From positions 1-59,359 of the IMG/VR virus record IMGVR_UViG_3300020171_000031: a stretch of DNA of 59,359 nucleotides; one strand, 5' to 3'. How positions within the stretch are numbered: the stretch's first letter is position 1; every line of letters starts with the position of its first letter. This stretch comes from a virus. A program made the translations under genes and the position numbers. The notes below the pieces were generated by a model. That model had not been told where the DNA came from, ran no database searches, and saw nothing but the letters and a program-made list of their open reading frames with translations. Positions 15,958-24,117 of the stretch are shown piece by piece.

Positions 15958-16791
15958 ATGGCGTGGATTCAAGTGCATCAGAGCCTGCCAACCCACCGCA
16001 AAACCCTGGCGGCGGCGGCCATTTTAGGGGTGTCGGGCGTGCAGATGGTCGGGCATCTGGTCACTTTCTGGCTCTGGTGTTTGGATAACGCACCTATGGG
16101 CCAGCTAGGCGAAACGCCCAATGCGGTGATTGCCAGCGCGGCCCTCTGGCCCGGGGAGCCAGACGTTTTCGTATCTACTCTTTGCAGCACGCGACTCCTG
16201 GACGGAGCGCCGGGCAACTTGGCAATCCATAACTGGCCGCAATATGGCGGCAAGCTGGTCGAGAGCCGGACCCGGGACGCCGCCCGGCAGCGGGCCTTTC
16301 GCGAGCGCGCACGGCCACCTGTATCTGATGGAGCGTTACCGTTACGTAACGGGTACGTCACGGGTACGTCACGCGCTAGAGTAGAAGAGAGTAGACTTAG
16401 TACTCCTAAGGAGAGTATAGATAAACAACAGTCTGAGGGAGAAGATACTCCGCGCGCGCGGAGTCACGCGCGCATAACGTCGGCAGCGGCATTGTTGGCC
16501 CTCTTCTCACCCACTGAGATGATGAACATAAAGACGCGGTTCAACGGCACCGACTTGGAGTGGGAGGCTGCGAAGTGCGTTGAGTGGCACAGCGCGAAGA
16601 CGAAGGGTGGCCTCCGTAACGGTAAGCTGGGCTTTCGCAATTGGTTGGACCACTGTAAGCAGCGGGAGGTGCGAGATCGAGGAGTCGGAGGAGTCGGAAA
16701 ACCCTATCAGTTCACGAACGCGGGGGACGCGGGGCCTGACGAGTCTCACGAGACTCCTGCCTCGGATGACGCGGGAGGTAGCGCAGTGTAG
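15958..16791 (+). CDS. Replisome organiser / initiator, O-type
   Basis: ATG 15958 has GGGAG 8 nt upstream; 15952 is too close. The N-terminus (MAWIQVHQSLPTHRKTLAAA ... WLWCLDNAPMGQL) matches the winged-helix start of phage replication initiators that carry an HxxLxxH-like opening. The centre is low-complexity at the DNA level and coincides with the candidate origin. The C-terminal segment (about residues 185-240) resembles a helicase-loader interaction domain. It precedes DnaC- and DnaB-like genes, as in lambda-type modules. Confidence 0.72.
   Translation: MAWIQVHQSLPTHRKTLAAAAILGVSGVQMVGHLVTFWLWCLDNAPMGQLGETPNAVIASAALWPGEPDVFVSTLCSTRLLDGAPGNLAIHNWPQYGGKLVESRTRDAARQRAFRERARPPVSDGALPLRNGYVTGTSRARVEESRLSTPKESIDKQQSEGEDTPRARSHARITSAAALLALFSPTEMMNIKTRFNGTDLEWEAAKCVEWHSAKTKGGLRNGKLGFRNWLDHCKQREVRDRGVGGVGKPYQFTNAGDAGPDESHETPASDDAGGSAV
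16335..16463. other. Candidate replication origin inside the initiator gene
   Basis: 16335-16375 holds overlapping TTACCGTTACGTAACGG and repeated GGGTACGTCAC units. This is followed by an A/T-richer stretch (16378-16440, far less GC than its surroundings) and a perfect 16-bp palindrome CTCCGCGCGCGCGGAG at 16448-16463. Iterons, an unwinding region and location within an O-type gene mirror the lambda arrangement (known biology). Function is inferred. Confidence 0.5.
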
Positions 16792-17536
16792 CTGCGGTAG
16801 CTCTTTCGCGCGCTATCGCGGGTTGCCTGTGCTACGGGAGGTCTGCGAGAAGTGCATCGCTGCGCAGATGCGGCAAAGCAGGCTCGACGCTCTTGCGCGA
16901 GTGCGGGAGGGCTTCAGACCGAAGAGCGGGATGCCGTACTTGCTGTGGGGCAAGACGTTCGCCACGTGGAAAGGCAAGTCCGCAGCGGTGACCACCGTGA
17001 GGGCGTGGGTTGACGCGTTTCCCCGGACTGCGCGTGGCTATCCATCGCTCTATCTCTTTGGACAGAACGGCGTCGGTAAGACCCACCTGGCCGCCGCGTG
17101 CTGCAACGCGCTCATTGACCGGTGGGACGGCGATACCAGCTCGGAGCGGCTGAGTCCCGTTCGGTACATCACGGCGCCGGCACTCTTGGCCCGGGTGCGC
17201 GCAACCTACAGGCCGGACTCCGCAGAGACGGAGGACGCCGTATACGAGGATCTCAGCCATGCGCCTCTCCTGGTGGTGGACGACGTGTTCAAGGAGACGG
17301 CGGCGGCTGGCCAGGACGACGCGCTCGTCTCCTCCCACACGCAGAGAGTGTACTTCCGCCTGATTGACGAGCGTTATGGGCAGGTCCTGCCCGTCTTACT
17401 GGTCAGCAACACGCCATTGGCGAAGCTGGAGACCCTCCTGGGCCGGGCGACCGCGTCCCGCATAGCCGAAATGACGCAGCACCGGTTTGTCCAGGTGGCG
17501 GGGCCTGACCACCGGCGGGGGCGTGATGTACACTGA
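16766..17536 (+). CDS. dnaC: DnaC/IstB-like helicase loader ATPase
   Basis: 256 residues if started at ATG 16766, overlapping the initiator gene by 26 nt. An N-terminal zinc module (CSCGSSFARY ... VCEKCIA) precedes the AAA+ core: Walker A LFGQNGVGKTHL and Walker B LLVVDDVFKE, with a later RVYFRLIDERYGQ sensor region. These are features of DnaC-type loaders. The next gene encodes the DnaB-type helicase, its expected partner. Confidence 0.85.
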   Translation: MTREVAQCSCGSSFARYRGLPVLREVCEKCIAAQMRQSRLDALARVREGFRPKSGMPYLLWGKTFATWKGKSAAVTTVRAWVDAFPRTARGYPSLYLFGQNGVGKTHLAAACCNALIDRWDGDTSSERLSPVRYITAPALLARVRATYRPDSAETEDAVYEDLSHAPLLVVDDVFKETAAAGQDDALVSSHTQRVYFRLIDERYGQVLPVLLVSNTPLAKLETLLGRATASRIAEMTQHRFVQVAGPDHRRGRDVH

Positions 17537-18965
17537 CCGTCTACCACCGCACTCTATCGACGCCGAGGAGGCCGTCCTCGGCTCGCTCCTCATAGACAGC
17601 GACGCCATCCTCAAGGTGGCCCCTTTCCTGAAGCCGGACGACTTCTACCGCGACAGGAACCGCTACTGCTACGAGGCGTGCATCTCCCTCGCGAATCGCA
17701 ACGAGGCCCTCAATCAGGTGACTGTGGCCCACGAGCTGGACCTGAAGGGACGACTGGACGAGCTGGGCGGCCCCGCCTACCTGAGCCACCTGGTATCCAT
17801 CATTCCGACCCCTCTCCACGCGGAGCACTATGGCCGGATCGTCGCGAAGTGCGCCGGCCTGCGCCGGCTTATCCAGGCGGCTGGCGAGATAGTCGGTATA
17901 GGCTACGAGGGGGCGCCTACTCTGGACGAGGCGTTCACCAAGGCGGAGGATGTGCTGTTCGCCGTCCGGCCGCCGCGGACCCGGCACGATTTCCGCCCGC
18001 TGCGCCAACTGCTGGATGAGTGGCTGGAAGAGCGCGATACGACCGAGGCGTTCTCGAAATCCGTCCCGCTGGCGACGGGCTATGAATCGCTGGACATGCT
18101 GCTCGGAGGCCTCCACGCTTCAGACCTGTTCATACTGGCTGGCCGTCCCGGCTTCGGCAAGTCCGCGCTGAGCCTGAACATCGGGAGGTACGTGGCGGGG
18201 GCGCAGCGGCCGGTCGCCCTGTTCAGCCTGGAGATGGGGGCGGACCAGTTGACCGTGCGCCTGCTGGCGTCCGAAGCGCGGGTGGACTCGCACAGGCTTC
18301 GGCTGGGCTTGCTGACCGAGAAGGAGGAACGGCGGATATTGGACGCCGTGGGGGCCCTCTCGGAGTTGCCCATCTGGATAGACGACTCCCCGCTCCTCAC
18401 CATCGCGGAGATGCGGAGCAAGGCACGGCGGCTGCACCAGGAGCACCCGCTGGGCCTCATCGTGGTGGACTACCTGCAACTGGTGGACGCGGGCGGCCGC
18501 TCTCACGGAGACCGCGTGGGGGAGATGAGCGAGGTGAGCAAGGCGCTCAAGGCGCTGGCCCGCGAGCTGGAGGTGGTGCTAATCGGCGTGTCCCAGTTGT
18601 CCAGAGCGGTGGAGGGGCGGCCTGGTCACCGCCCCCAGCTCTCCGACCTGCGGGAGAGCGGCTCGATAGAGCAGGATGCCGATGTGGTCGGCATGCTCTT
18701 CATGGAGGACCGCTATTGGACGCAAGAGGAGTGGGACTCGCACTTCCCCGCGAAGCCATACCCGCGAAATATCGCCGAGCTGATAGTGGCCAAGCATCGC
18801 CACGGCCCCACCGGGGCGGTGCACCTGTACTTCAACCGGGAGTACACCACTTTCGAGAACCTGCCGGACCAGGAAACTGCGGGCGGCGAGGCGGTCAACA
18901 GCGCTACCGGTGAGATAGGACAACCACGCTTGCCGATGCCGGACGCCACGGCAGGCAATGAGTGA
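17526..18965 (+). CDS. dnaB: Replicative DNA helicase, DnaB family
   Basis: 479 residues from ATG 17526 (MYTDRLPPHSIDAEEAVLGS), overlapping the loader stop by 11 nt. It has the DnaB N-terminal domain, a linker, and the RecA-like C-terminal domain with Walker A (ILAGRPGFGKSALSL), Walker B-type LIVVDYLQLV and SDLRESGSIEQDAD. Length is normal for the family. It unwinds DNA ahead of the replisome. Confidence 0.96.
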   Translation: MYTDRLPPHSIDAEEAVLGSLLIDSDAILKVAPFLKPDDFYRDRNRYCYEACISLANRNEALNQVTVAHELDLKGRLDELGGPAYLSHLVSIIPTPLHAEHYGRIVAKCAGLRRLIQAAGEIVGIGYEGAPTLDEAFTKAEDVLFAVRPPRTRHDFRPLRQLLDEWLEERDTTEAFSKSVPLATGYESLDMLLGGLHASDLFILAGRPGFGKSALSLNIGRYVAGAQRPVALFSLEMGADQLTVRLLASEARVDSHRLRLGLLTEKEERRILDAVGALSELPIWIDDSPLLTIAEMRSKARRLHQEHPLGLIVVDYLQLVDAGGRSHGDRVGEMSEVSKALKALARELEVVLIGVSQLSRAVEGRPGHRPQLSDLRESGSIEQDADVVGMLFMEDRYWTQEEWDSHFPAKPYPRNIAELIVAKHRHGPTGAVHLYFNREYTTFENLPDQETAGGEAVNSATGEIGQPRLPMPDATAGNE

Positions 18966-19189
18966 TAACCGCGCCGGCCGGGAGAGGCTGCTGGCATTGC
19001 GAGGGCGTCCCGGTCGAGTGGGTTCAAGCGCCGGCCGGAAGGGTGGGGCTCTGCCTGGAGTGCGTGCTGCGCTGGTTCCCCCAGTGGACCGTCCACGAGT
19101 GGGAGATTCGGCACGCGCCGGAGGCGGACCACCTGGGAGTTCGTTTGGCAAGGCATGCGCGTCCAAATGGCGCAAGGAAGGTAGTATGA
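18962..19189 (+). CDS. Small zinc-binding protein, 75 aa
   Basis: GTG 18962 overlaps the DnaB stop by 4 nt and the stop overlaps the next ATG by 4 nt. Two knuckles, CWHC (residue 10) and CLEC (31), then a region with WEIRHAPEADHLG. One of several tiny zinc proteins along the early arm; role unknown. Confidence 0.68.
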   Translation: MITAPAGRGCWHCEGVPVEWVQAPAGRVGLCLECVLRWFPQWTVHEWEIRHAPEADHLGVRLARHARPNGARKVV

Positions 19190-20292
19190 GAGTAGCTATC
19201 GTCAATTCCAGCCGCGTTTACAACCTGGCCGTGGAGAAGATAGCGCAGTACCATCGGCTGTGTGGAGACGAGGTCGCGGTCTCGCGGGGCATCGTAGGGA
19301 AGACGGGCGAGCCGCGGCAGCGCAAACACGGCCATCGCCACCCGGGTAGCTATGACCTGTTCGGCCTGGACGCCGAGCGGGCCTACTTCTCCGCCATCTT
19401 TACCTGGGACCTGCCCTCCCTGGTGGAGCAGGCCAGTCTGGCGAACGAAAGGGGAGTGGAGGTGGAGGTGGGAGGCCCCGCCGTCACGATTATGCGCGAG
19501 TGGGTGATGGACCGCCTCCCGTGGGCCAAGCTGCGCATCGGCCTGGACGACCGCTTTGAGTCGGTCCCGGGGCCGTACAAGTTGACCTTCACGAGTAGGG
19601 GCTGTCCGCACACGTGCCCCTGGTGCGTCGTGCCCGAGTTGGAGGGGCAGCCTAACTTGCCGCCGTGGTTCGTGCCGGCGCCCATTGTGGGAGACAACAA
19701 CATTCTCGCCACTCCTTGGGAACACCAGGTCCGGGCGGTCGAGACACTTTCCCAAGGGGCGACCATCGCGGGCGTTTCCTACCCGCCACCTAGGCGCGTG
19801 GATATCAACAGCGGCTTCGACGCGCGGTTCTTTGCGGCCCGTCCCAACGAGGTGTATCAGCTCTACTCGCAGCTACCCCTGCTGTTCTGGCGCTTGGCGT
19901 TCGACTCCATGCCGGTGGAGCGGGAAGTGGAGGAGAGCATCCGGTTTCTCCGCGCTGCCTCGCCCCAGATTACCCACCGGCAGGTCATCGTGTACGTCCT
20001 GTACGGGTTCAACGATATGCCCGAAGAGGCGCTGTACCGGGCGCAGAAGGTGATTGAGTGGGGCGCTAGCCCGTACCTGATGCGATTTTTGCCCCTTAAC
20101 AGGCCCGACCGGACGTTCGTGAACGTGGCGCGGGGGTGGACCGCGGAGCTGCTGCTGCGGTTCCAACTCTATTTTAATTCTCCGCATGTGTGGCGGAGCA
20201 CCAGGTGGGAGGAGTTCAGCGTAGCAAAGCACGCAGAGATGAAAAGGGAGGTGCAATCCTTTGCCTCCACTCCGCTCATGGAATCTGATTAG
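19186..20292 (+). CDS. Radical SAM enzyme
   Basis: 368 residues from ATG 19186, downstream of CGCAAGGAAGG. The iron-sulfur motif CPHTCPWC (CxxxCxxC, about residue 138) is preceded by KLTFTSRG. The N-terminal 100 residues (MRVAIVNSSRVYNLAVEKIA) resemble a B12-binding-like Rossmann region, though the DxHxxG signature is not evident. A later IRFLRAASP strand/helix repeat fits the TIM-like barrel. The substrate is unknown; DNA base or nucleotide modification is possible because of the replication neighbourhood (inference). Confidence 0.85.
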   Translation: MRVAIVNSSRVYNLAVEKIAQYHRLCGDEVAVSRGIVGKTGEPRQRKHGHRHPGSYDLFGLDAERAYFSAIFTWDLPSLVEQASLANERGVEVEVGGPAVTIMREWVMDRLPWAKLRIGLDDRFESVPGPYKLTFTSRGCPHTCPWCVVPELEGQPNLPPWFVPAPIVGDNNILATPWEHQVRAVETLSQGATIAGVSYPPPRRVDINSGFDARFFAARPNEVYQLYSQLPLLFWRLAFDSMPVEREVEESIRFLRAASPQITHRQVIVYVLYGFNDMPEEALYRAQKVIEWGASPYLMRFLPLNRPDRTFVNVARGWTAELLLRFQLYFNSPHVWRSTRWEEFSVAKHAEMKREVQSFASTPLMESD

Positions 20293-20578
20293 ATGGCGCG
20301 AGATAGCGCGGGTTCAGTGGAGCGCGGTGCGAGCCGACGCGGAGGCGCAACTCGCCTCCCTGCCTGAGATGGACTGGCGCCACCATGCGCAACAGGTGCG
20401 GCTGGACTACGCCCTGGCCCTGCTGGCCGAGCTGGCGCCGTGTCCACATGGTTGGAAGAACGTGGCGGATATAGGTGACGTAGTGCTCCAGGAGTGTCTT
20501 TTCTGCGGCGAAGCCCGCGCGGTCAACCCGCAGACGGGAGAGGTGGCAGCCGTCGAGAGGGAAGGAGGTGTTGCATAG
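20261..20578 (+). CDS. Small protein with zinc-type CxxC, 105 aa
   Basis: TTG 20261 lies 8 nt after GGGAGG. Its C-terminal half has PCPHGWKNVADIG ... CLFCGEARAVN, one CxxC plus a nearby Cys/His. Overlaps the radical SAM stop by 32 nt. No known family. Confidence 0.6.
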   Translation: MPPLRSWNLIRWREIARVQWSAVRADAEAQLASLPEMDWRHHAQQVRLDYALALLAELAPCPHGWKNVADIGDVVLQECLFCGEARAVNPQTGEVAAVEREGGVA

Positions 20579-21261
20579 CTAAGTACGCGGAGGGTACAGA
20601 AGTCCCCATTGGGCGCTCGCGCGACGAGATAGAACGCACCCTGACCCGTTTCGGCGCGACCGCGCAGGCGTGGATGCGGGACGACGAGAAGGGGGTGGTG
20701 ACGGTGGCGTTCAAGCGAGGCGGCCGTACCTACCGCTTCACCATCCCACCCCCCCCGCCTCTGTCCGAGTTCATGGAGACTCCAACCAAGCGCTGGACCC
20801 GCACAGAGGCACAGGCCGCGGCAGCCCGGGATGCGGAGGTGCGCCGCCGATTCAGGAGCCTGGCCAACTACGTCAAGGCGGTGCTGGACGCAGTCGAGAC
20901 CGGCATCATCAAGGCCGACGAGGCGCTGTTGCCGTACCTCCTCCTGCCCGAGGGGGACACGGTGTACCAGAGGGCGAGCCGCCAGCTCGAGAAAGGCGTA
21001 GAGGTGAGCCTGGCGCGGGCCCTCATGGCAGGGGAGAGGTGGATACCCGAGTTCCCGAACGAGGTCAACTCCAACCCCGTGGTGGCCATCGACCTGCACA
21101 TGCGGGACGGCGTAGTTCTCCGGTTCCTGATGCCCGACGTCCAGCAGTCGCGGGTGATGGTGGCCATCGGCAAGCTCCTGGCCGACCTGGACGTGCCCCT
21201 GGACATCGACCTGCCCACCCTCCCACCCTCTCTCCGTCCCGTGTCGCCGGACGTATCGTGA
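20575..21261 (+). CDS. Phage-type hypothetical protein with apparent ATA start
   Basis: About 228 residues. The family-like beginning AKYAEGTEVPIGRSRDEIER recalls conserved phage proteins that start with MAKYA. Here the codon in that position is ATA (20575), 4 nt after a strong AAGGAGGTG, with no ATG or GTG in frame nearby, so a non-canonical start is likely. The remainder is alpha/beta with a PPPPPLSEF linker near residue 60. Overlaps its neighbours by 4 nt on each side. Function unknown. Confidence 0.72.
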   Translation: MAKYAEGTEVPIGRSRDEIERTLTRFGATAQAWMRDDEKGVVTVAFKRGGRTYRFTIPPPPPLSEFMETPTKRWTRTEAQAAAARDAEVRRRFRSLANYVKAVLDAVETGIIKADEALLPYLLLPEGDTVYQRASRQLEKGVEVSLARALMAGERWIPEFPNEVNSNPVVAIDLHMRDGVVLRFLMPDVQQSRVMVAIGKLLADLDVPLDIDLPTLPPSLRPVSPDVS

Positions 21262-21704
21262 CGCAGGTTAGAACCGAGGCTGATAGGGCGCGCGAGTACG
21301 CCGGCTTCAGCCCTGGGGTATGGGTCCGGCAGCCCGAGGCCATCAGGCAGGAGTGCATCCGGCGCTACCGGGCGCACCAGGCGGAGGTGGCCCGGAGGGC
21401 CGCGTTGACGCCAGACCAGAGGGCGCGGGAGGACGCGGGCGCCATGGAGCGAGTGGAGGTGTTGTATGGCAACGGAGCGAAAGGGAGGTGCATGGTGAGC
21501 ATCAAGCAGGGTGATACGGTGCGACTCAACAAGGGCACCCTACCCATCCAGCTATCTGATATCTTCGGGGAGCAGACCTTCACGCTCGTCGGCACGGTTC
21601 GGACGGTGGTGGACAACATAGTGGCCGTGGAGTGGCCGCGCCCCTTCGACCAGGCGACGTACCTGGAGGCCGAACACCTGACGCTGGCAGAGAAGTGCCG
21701 GTAA
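21258..21704 (+). CDS. Hypothetical protein with an internal start
   Basis: 149 codons from GTG 21258, overlapping the upstream stop by 4 nt. The N-terminal part is helical and Arg-rich; the C-terminal part (MVSIKQGDTVRLNKGTLPIQ) resembles an SH3-like/KOW barrel. An in-frame ATG at 21492 has AGGGAGGTGC in front, so a separate C-terminal product of about 70 residues is likely. Confidence 0.65.
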   Translation: MTQVRTEADRAREYAGFSPGVWVRQPEAIRQECIRRYRAHQAEVARRAALTPDQRAREDAGAMERVEVLYGNGAKGRCMVSIKQGDTVRLNKGTLPIQLSDIFGEQTFTLVGTVRTVVDNIVAVEWPRPFDQATYLEAEHLTLAEKCR

Positions 21705-22066
21705 TCTGTCAGGGACCCGACTGGAAGCCGCGTCGCTCTAGCAAGGAGCCGGGGACGTGTGGGGCGTGCGGCAAGCCGCTAGAGGGGCGCAACCTGTGGT
21801 TCTGCCCGTCTGCGCCCGGGACCTACTACGACGTGGGGAAGAGTTGCAGGGCCAACTACGCTGCCAACCACTTCTGGAGCGAATCAACCGCGCGAGGGGG
21901 ATTCATGCCAAGCATTGACGCGTCCGGCTGGCCGAGCTTCAAGGTGAAATTCGTCTGTAGGATTAAGGGCTGCAAAAATAAGAAGCGTAACGGACGTTGC
22001 GGCCTCTCCGCTCATCACATAGTCGATGGTCGGTGTCAGGAGTTCGCGGAGAAGGCCAAGCACTGA
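21695..22066 (+). CDS. HNH-like zinc protein, 123 aa
   Basis: GTG 21695 is the best-placed start. CGACGKPLEG and a later Cys plus NHFW match the zinc-binding half of phage HNH-type proteins. A second Cys/His cluster (CRIKGCKNKKRNGRCGL ... HHIVDGRCQ) follows. No clear catalytic HNH triad is visible, so an endonuclease is only one option. Confidence 0.62.
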   Translation: MPVICQGPDWKPRRSSKEPGTCGACGKPLEGRNLWFCPSAPGTYYDVGKSCRANYAANHFWSESTARGGFMPSIDASGWPSFKVKFVCRIKGCKNKKRNGRCGLSAHHIVDGRCQEFAEKAKH

Positions 22067-22068
22067 CC

Positions 22069-22096
22069 TTGCGTTATCTTGACCTTTAAGTATAAT
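22069..22096 (+). promoter_or_regulatory. Promoter upstream of the integrase operon
   Basis: TTGCGT (22069-22074), 16-nt spacer, TATAAT (22091-22096), followed by an A/T-rich stretch and CCAGGAGGG. The perfect -10 stands out in GC-rich DNA. Confidence 0.65.
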
Positions 22097-22114
22097 TAAA
22101 GCCAGGAGGGACTG

Positions 22115-22321
22115 ATGGCTCTTGATATACGGGCTGAACACATAGAGCGCCTAGCGAAAGCAGAGGCCGCCTATCAGTTAGCGCATAGCGCGTGGCGGGC
22201 GGCGGACTGGGACCTGGGGGAGACAGGGGAGACATTCGAGGCGATGAATAAGGCGTGCGAGGCCCGCGATGACGCTCAATTGAACTTGGACAAGCTAGAG
22301 AATCCAGAGTTATTTGCATGA
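22115..22321 (+). CDS. Small coiled-coil protein ahead of the integrase
   Basis: 68 residues, ATG 22115 preceded by CCAGGAGGGACTG. Almost entirely helical (MALDIRAEHIERLAKAEAAY), with its stop overlapping the integrase start by 4 nt. It could be a small regulator or excisionase-like factor, but the sequence lacks an evident winged helix. Confidence 0.7.
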   Translation: MALDIRAEHIERLAKAEAAYQLAHSAWRAADWDLGETGETFEAMNKACEARDDAQLNLDKLENPELFA

Positions 22322-23232
22322 AGCCCGACCTGGCCCGGTTTACCCAGTGGATGCGCTTCCCACCCGACGTGGACATGCTCGGGAGGACGGTTCGTGCCAA
22401 GGGCGAGGGGACGATCAAGCAGTACCTCTACACCGCCGGGCGCTATGCGGAGTTTCTCGCAGGCCGAGACATGAGCACGGAAACGACCCGCGAGTGGATA
22501 GACGGGCTTACTGGAAATAGCGCCAGGAGCAAGGCGCACCACATCGAGGCGCTGAAGGCCCTCTTCTTCGCCCATGACATGCGGCTCGGTCTGGGCAAGC
22601 CCAAGTTTACCGAGAGCCTGCCGCGGGTGCTGAGTGAGGACGAGCTGACGCGGCTCATCGCGGATGCCAGGGAGCGGACCCGCAGCACGGACATAGGCGC
22701 CTACGGGCTGGAGCGAGCCGCCTGGCGCTACGTCCTCGTGATGGTCTTCTTCGGCTCTGGGGTGCGGAAGGACGAGGGGCGCAAACTCCGGGTGGAGGAT
22801 GTGGTCCGAGATGGCAACGAGGGGACGATTCACGTGCGTGAGGGCAAGGGTGGCGATGACAGGTACATCGCGGTCGAGGGGGAAGTGGTTGATGCGGTAG
22901 ATGACTGGCTGGCGATCCGCCGCATCAAGTCCCCCTGGATATTCGCCGGCCGCGATGCCTCCAAGCCCGCGAGCCGTCATCCCATCGAGGTGGGCCTCAC
23001 CCAGGCGTGCCGGTACGTGGGTATCCGGGACTTCCACGTCCACATGGCGCGCCACTCGTATGCGACCGCCCTGGCGAGGGGCGACGCCGACGCCGAGGCC
23101 ATCCGGGTCCAGCTAGGCCACAAGTCCGTGACCACGACGCAGAAGTACCTGCACCTAACGCTGTCGGAGCGTCGGGGGCACCTCCCGTCGGTAGTGGGGA
23201 CCACGCGCCCGAAGCAGCTTAAGGAGAAGTAA
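22318..23232 (+). CDS. int: Tyrosine recombinase (integrase)
   Basis: 304 residues. N-terminal SAM-like core-binding domain (about 20-95), then the catalytic domain with the conserved Arg in GSGVRKDEGRKLR, Lys in REGKGGDDRYIA, His-x-x-Arg in HVHMARHSYAT, His in LGHKSVTTTQKY, and the nucleophile Tyr in that last motif. All key residues are present. It should catalyse integration and excision at an att site; no certain attP was found. Confidence 0.93.
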   Translation: MKPDLARFTQWMRFPPDVDMLGRTVRAKGEGTIKQYLYTAGRYAEFLAGRDMSTETTREWIDGLTGNSARSKAHHIEALKALFFAHDMRLGLGKPKFTESLPRVLSEDELTRLIADARERTRSTDIGAYGLERAAWRYVLVMVFFGSGVRKDEGRKLRVEDVVRDGNEGTIHVREGKGGDDRYIAVEGEVVDAVDDWLAIRRIKSPWIFAGRDASKPASRHPIEVGLTQACRYVGIRDFHVHMARHSYATALARGDADAEAIRVQLGHKSVTTTQKYLHLTLSERRGHLPSVVGTTRPKQLKEK

Positions 23233-23386
23233 ATGACCCACTTGGTGACCGTCTATTATCGCAACCGCTGTGGCGCTTGTGACGCTCTGTGCCACCTTGG
23301 GGAGCTTCAAGGGGCTTGGGGATGAGGACCTGATTACCGATGCCGCAGAGCGCAAAGCCCTCGGTTTGCCCAGGAAGGCGGACTAG
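23233..23386 (+). pseudogene. Small CxxC protein split by a G-run frame change
   Basis: ATG 23233 starts MTHLVTVYYRNRCGACDALC and stops at 23325. The next frame continues with EDLITDAAERKALGLPRKAD to TAG 23386, abutting the next gene. Removing one G from either G4 run at 23311-23314 or 23318-23321 joins them. The CGAC motif recalls glutaredoxin-type redox proteins, but the fold is too short to be sure. It is either a sequencing slip or a frame-broken gene. Confidence 0.5.
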
Positions 23387-23704
23387 ATGGAAAAGCTGCC
23401 GAGCGAACAACAGGCCCTTCGGGACGCTGGGTTCAGGCCAGTCGTGCGGGATGGAGTGCGGGGCTTGGAGCACGAGAAGCAGGCCGTGTTCATTCCTGCG
23501 CGCCAACCGGAAGCCCACGAGCAAGCTACTCTCGTCTGCACTCGCACCAGCTCACCGGCCTACGTTGCGGGCATGCAGGTGGTGGGGGTATGTGGGCGCT
23601 GCGGGGAGAGCGTCAAGGCGGCCCCGTCGGGCCAGGCGCAGTTGGCCCAGACCCCGTTGCTGCTGCTATGCCTGGAATGCTGGCTGAACGAGGTGAAAGT
23701 ATGA
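23387..23704 (+). CDS. Small zinc-type protein, 105 aa
   Basis: Starts MEKLPSEQQALRDAGFRPVV after GGAAGGCGGACTAG. C-terminal CGRCGES and CLECWLN form a possible zinc site. Its stop overlaps the next ATG. Function unknown. Confidence 0.68.
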   Translation: MEKLPSEQQALRDAGFRPVVRDGVRGLEHEKQAVFIPARQPEAHEQATLVCTRTSSPAYVAGMQVVGVCGRCGESVKAAPSGQAQLAQTPLLLLCLECWLNEVKV

Positions 23705-24114
23705 GCGGCGTCTTCGTGTCCGATGGCCACGGCCTCCTGACGGTGCGTTGCACCTCGCAGGCTCCTATTGGGGAGGAGAAGGACCAGAACGGCATCTGCG
23801 AGACGTGCCCATGGCACCATGACGAGAGGCGCGCGCGGATGCCTCTCTACTGTGACATGCCCGGCAATCAACCGATCCCTGAGAGGAGAGATGTGGAGGA
23901 GCCAACAGAACCTACCTGCCCAGCCGCCAAAGAGTATACTTTGACCATCGCACCGGCCTTTGAGAAGTGGATACAGCACTTGGCAGGGTGCTGGGCATGC
24001 AAGCAGTGGATGATGTCTAACCTCCCCGCATTTCGCGCGAGCCTGGACGTTCCCGCAGAGGTCATCGAACGCGCGCTGGATGAGCTTGCCGATTCCGAAG
24101 GCCAGAGCCCGTAG
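23701..24114 (+). CDS. Cysteine-rich hypothetical protein, 137 aa
   Basis: ATG 23701 overlaps the upstream stop. CETCPWHHDERR (about residue 33) and CWACKQWMM (about 97) could hold metal; the rest is alpha-helical with a basic stretch. Also seen: CTSQ and CDMPG. No family known to me. Confidence 0.68.
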   Translation: MSGVFVSDGHGLLTVRCTSQAPIGEEKDQNGICETCPWHHDERRARMPLYCDMPGNQPIPERRDVEEPTEPTCPAAKEYTLTIAPAFEKWIQHLAGCWACKQWMMSNLPAFRASLDVPAEVIERALDELADSEGQSP

Positions 24115-24117
24115 GCG

